Assembly: GCA_021730855.1 (NCBI GenBank)
Contig: JAKFYM010000284.1
Coordinates: 1-8,066 of the forward strand
Direction: 5' to 3'
Source of the DNA: Bdellovibrionales bacterium
GTDB lineage: Bacteria; Bdellovibrionota; UBA1018; CAIPTA01
DNA length: 8,066 nt
Positions 6,416 through 8,066 of the stretch are shown here, piece after piece; position 1 is the first letter of the stretch, and each line of letters starts with the position of its first letter. The notes under the pieces are model-generated. The model was not told the DNA's origin and ran no database searches. It was given only the letters and a program-made list of their open reading frames with translations. Both the position numbers and the translations under genes were made by a program.

Positions 6416-7846
6416 ATGGAAAAGAAAAAATTTGATGCCATCGTGATTGGTGCCGGCCCTGGGGGCTATCCCTGCGCGATCCGCTTGGCCCAGCTCGGGA
6501 AAAAAGTGGCCATCATCGAGCGCGAGACCGTGGGTGGGGTGTGCTTGAACGTGGGTTGCATCCCCTCCAAGGCTTTGATCAAAGCGGCGAACACCTATGA
6601 AAAAATGCAGAAAGCCGATGGCATGGGCTTTAAGGTCAAGGGCGTGGAAGTAGATTTCAAAGGCCTCCAGGAATGGAAGCAGTCCGTGGTGACCAAGCTC
6701 ACCGGGGGCGTGGCCCAATTGCTCAAAGGCAATAAAGTAGAACTCTTCCAAGGCGATGCAAGTTTCGTGGCCAAAAACGAATTGCTCGTGAAGTCCAAAG
6801 AAGGGTCTGTTTCCCTTCAGGCCGATCATATCGTGATTGCGGTGGGCTCTTCGCCCATTGAGCTTCCGGCTTTTCCCTTCGACGAAAAAAATGTGCTGTC
6901 CTCCACCGGCGCGCTCGCGCTCGACAAAGCCGTGAGCTCCGTGGTGGTGGTGGGCGCGGGTTATATCGGTCTCGAGATCGGCACTTACCTCGCCAAGCTC
7001 GGCACCTCCGTGACCCTGCTCGAGCAAGCCCCGCGCCTGCTTTCGGGCTATGACCAAGACGTTTCCAACGTGGTGGCGCGCAATCTGAAGAAACGCAATG
7101 TGACCTTGCTCACCAGCGCCTCCGCCAAGAGCGTGAAAGAAAAGGGCGGCATGATGCAGGTGGAAGTAGAGGTCGAAGGCAAGACGCAGATGATCCAAAC
7201 AGAAAAAGTTTTGGTCACCGTGGGCCGCCGCCCCAACCCGATGGCGGGCCTGGAAAAAGCCGGCGTGGCGCTCGACTCACGCGGATTCATCAAGGTGAAT
7301 GAGCGCTTGCAAACGAATGTGCCTGGCATTTATGCCATCGGCGATGTGGCCGGGCAGCCGATGCTCGCGCACAAAGCCACGAAGGAAGCTCTCGTGGTGG
7401 CCGAGGTGATCGGCGGGTCCAAGAGTGCCAAGTACGATGTGAAGGCCATGCCGGCCGTGATTTTCTGTGAGCCCGAAGTGGCCACCGTGGGCCTTTCCGA
7501 GGCCGAAGCCAAGGCCAAAGGCATCACGGCCTTTACGGGATCTTTTCCCTTTGCGGCCCTGGGCAAGGCGATCGCCACGGGCGAAACCGATGGCTTCACG
7601 AAGCTGATTGGCGACAAAAAGACCGGCCGCCTGATCGGCGCCGCCATCGTGGGCCCCGAAGCCTCCACGATGATCGCCGAAATGGCGCTCGCCATCGAAG
7701 CTGGACTCCAGGTGGAGGACATCGCCCTCACCGTGCATGCGCATCCGACTTTGGGGGAGGCCACGATGGAGGCCGCGGAAGTGGCGCTTGGCCACGCCAT
7801 CCATGTGATCAACCGCGCTGCCTCGCCCGCGGCCGCCGGCCACTAA
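6416..7846 (+). CDS. lpdA: E3 component: dihydrolipoyl dehydrogenase
   Basis: This 476-residue FAD enzyme reoxidises the dihydrolipoyl arm of E2 and passes electrons to NAD+. The FAD-binding GAGPGG motif is at 12-17 and the redox disulfide CLNVGC gives cysteines 43 and 48. A second Rossmann motif, GAGYIGLEIG (180-189), ends its second strand with a glutamate (LLEQ, 201-204), as in NAD-specific enzymes. The FAD-binding AIGDVAG lies at 307-313. The dimerisation domain ends with HAHPTLGE, giving the catalytic His443 and Glu448. The ATG at 6416 has AAGGA six bases upstream; the in-frame TTG at 6371 lies inside the E2 gene and would add 15 residues without homology, so it is rejected. The last residues are an Ala/His-rich tail. 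Whether it also serves other complexes such as 2-oxoglutarate dehydrogenase cannot be told. Confidence 0.97.
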   Translation: MEKKKFDAIVIGAGPGGYPCAIRLAQLGKKVAIIERETVGGVCLNVGCIPSKALIKAANTYEKMQKADGMGFKVKGVEVDFKGLQEWKQSVVTKLTGGVAQLLKGNKVELFQGDASFVAKNELLVKSKEGSVSLQADHIVIAVGSSPIELPAFPFDEKNVLSSTGALALDKAVSSVVVVGAGYIGLEIGTYLAKLGTSVTLLEQAPRLLSGYDQDVSNVVARNLKKRNVTLLTSASAKSVKEKGGMMQVEVEVEGKTQMIQTEKVLVTVGRRPNPMAGLEKAGVALDSRGFIKVNERLQTNVPGIYAIGDVAGQPMLAHKATKEALVVAEVIGGSKSAKYDVKAMPAVIFCEPEVATVGLSEAEAKAKGITAFTGSFPFAALGKAIATGETDGFTKLIGDKKTGRLIGAAIVGPEASTMIAEMALAIEAGLQVEDIALTVHAHPTLGEATMEAAEVALGHAIHVINRAASPAAAGH

Positions 7847-7852
7847 ACAAAT

Positions 7853-8066
7853 ATGAGCGAGATCGTCACCCGCAACTTAGGCCTTCTCGCTTACCAAGAG
7901 GCTTGGCAGCTACAGCTTGAGCTGCTTGCCGCGCGGGCCGAAGAAAAAATCCCCGACACCCTCCTCGTGGTGGAGCATCCTGCCGTGATCACCCTCGGGC
8001 GGCGCCTCAAGGAGAGCGCACCCGCCATGGTTGGCGGGGTGCCCGTGCATGCGGTGGAGCGGGGGG
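7853..8066 (+). CDS. lipB: Lipoyl(octanoyl) transferase, 5' part, cut by the window edge
   Basis: LipB moves octanoate from acyl carrier protein to the lipoyl lysine of target proteins such as the E2 encoded here, and LipA then acts on the product. Seventy-one codons are visible. They show the family N-terminus: LGLLAYQEAWQLQ (9-21), PDTLLVVEHPAVITLGRR (34-51), then GVPVHAVERG (62-71), the start of the RGG region that precedes the acyl-binding lysine and cysteine. These catalytic residues lie beyond the edge. The ATG lies 6 nt after the lpdA stop and has no clear Shine-Dalgarno site, so translation probably relies on coupling. BirA/LplA-type ligases share the fold, but the motifs fit LipB best. 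Confidence 0.92.
   Translation, partial: MSEIVTRNLGLLAYQEAWQLQLELLAARAEEKIPDTLLVVEHPAVITLGRRLKESAPAMVGGVPVHAVERG

Noticed and set aside
6356..7198. 280-codon minus-strand frame across the E2/E3 junction, and similar ones at 4144-4956 and 5155-5889
   Set aside because: Their products are His-, Gly- and Arg-rich with no domain sense, and they sit opposite genes with complete catalytic motifs.
1..8066. CRISPR arrays, tRNA or rRNA genes, insertion sequences, phage genes or a defence system
   Set aside because: I found no spaced repeats, RNA gene motifs, transposase or nuclease genes. The space is filled by metabolic genes.

Overview
The window is dense bacterial DNA with short gaps, clear Shine-Dalgarno sites and single-frame genes. 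It holds one divergent partial gene on the minus strand and a tight block of eight genes on the plus strand. The host looks Gram-negative in type, because it carries an S66 LD-carboxypeptidase of the LdcA class and the LipA/LipB route to protein lipoylation. The style of the E1 subunits makes me think of a deltaproteobacterial or Bdellovibrio-like lineage. That placement is from memory of family sequences and has low confidence.

Layout. Positions 1-750 (minus strand) encode the N-terminal 250 residues of an LD-carboxypeptidase whose 3' end lies outside the window. Positions 751-854 are an AT-rich divergent control region. From 855 onward the plus-strand genes run head to tail: 2-oxoacid dehydrogenase E1 alpha (855-1907), E1 beta (1924-2985), a RibD-like protein that has lost its catalytic residues (2996-3985), a 64-residue putative zinc-ribbon protein (3995-4189), lipoyl synthase LipA (4228-5124), E2 dihydrolipoyl acyltransferase (5134-6396), E3 dihydrolipoyl dehydrogenase (6416-7846) and the start of octanoyltransferase LipB (7853 to the edge). 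Gaps inside the block are 6-38 nt and I see no terminator, so a single operon is the simplest reading.

How the genes work together. E1 alpha/beta decarboxylates a 2-oxoacid on thiamine diphosphate and acylates the lipoyl arm of E2. E2 passes the acyl group to CoA, and E3 reoxidises the dihydrolipoyl arm with FAD and NAD+. LipB would place octanoate on the E2 lipoyl lysine and LipA would insert the two sulfurs, so the operon carries both the complex and the machinery for its cofactor. Whether the substrate is pyruvate or a branched-chain 2-oxoacid cannot be settled here. Several motifs lean to the branched-chain type, while the linked lipA and lipB fit either.

The most unusual item is the gene at 2996-3985. 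It follows the riboflavin-biosynthesis protein RibD along its whole length (deaminase fold, then reductase fold). Yet the zinc ligands, the catalytic glutamate and the Glu-Gly-Gly motif of the reductase are all replaced at positions that align without gaps. It looks like a pseudoenzyme kept inside a dehydrogenase/lipoylation operon, followed by an unrecognised small putative zinc protein.
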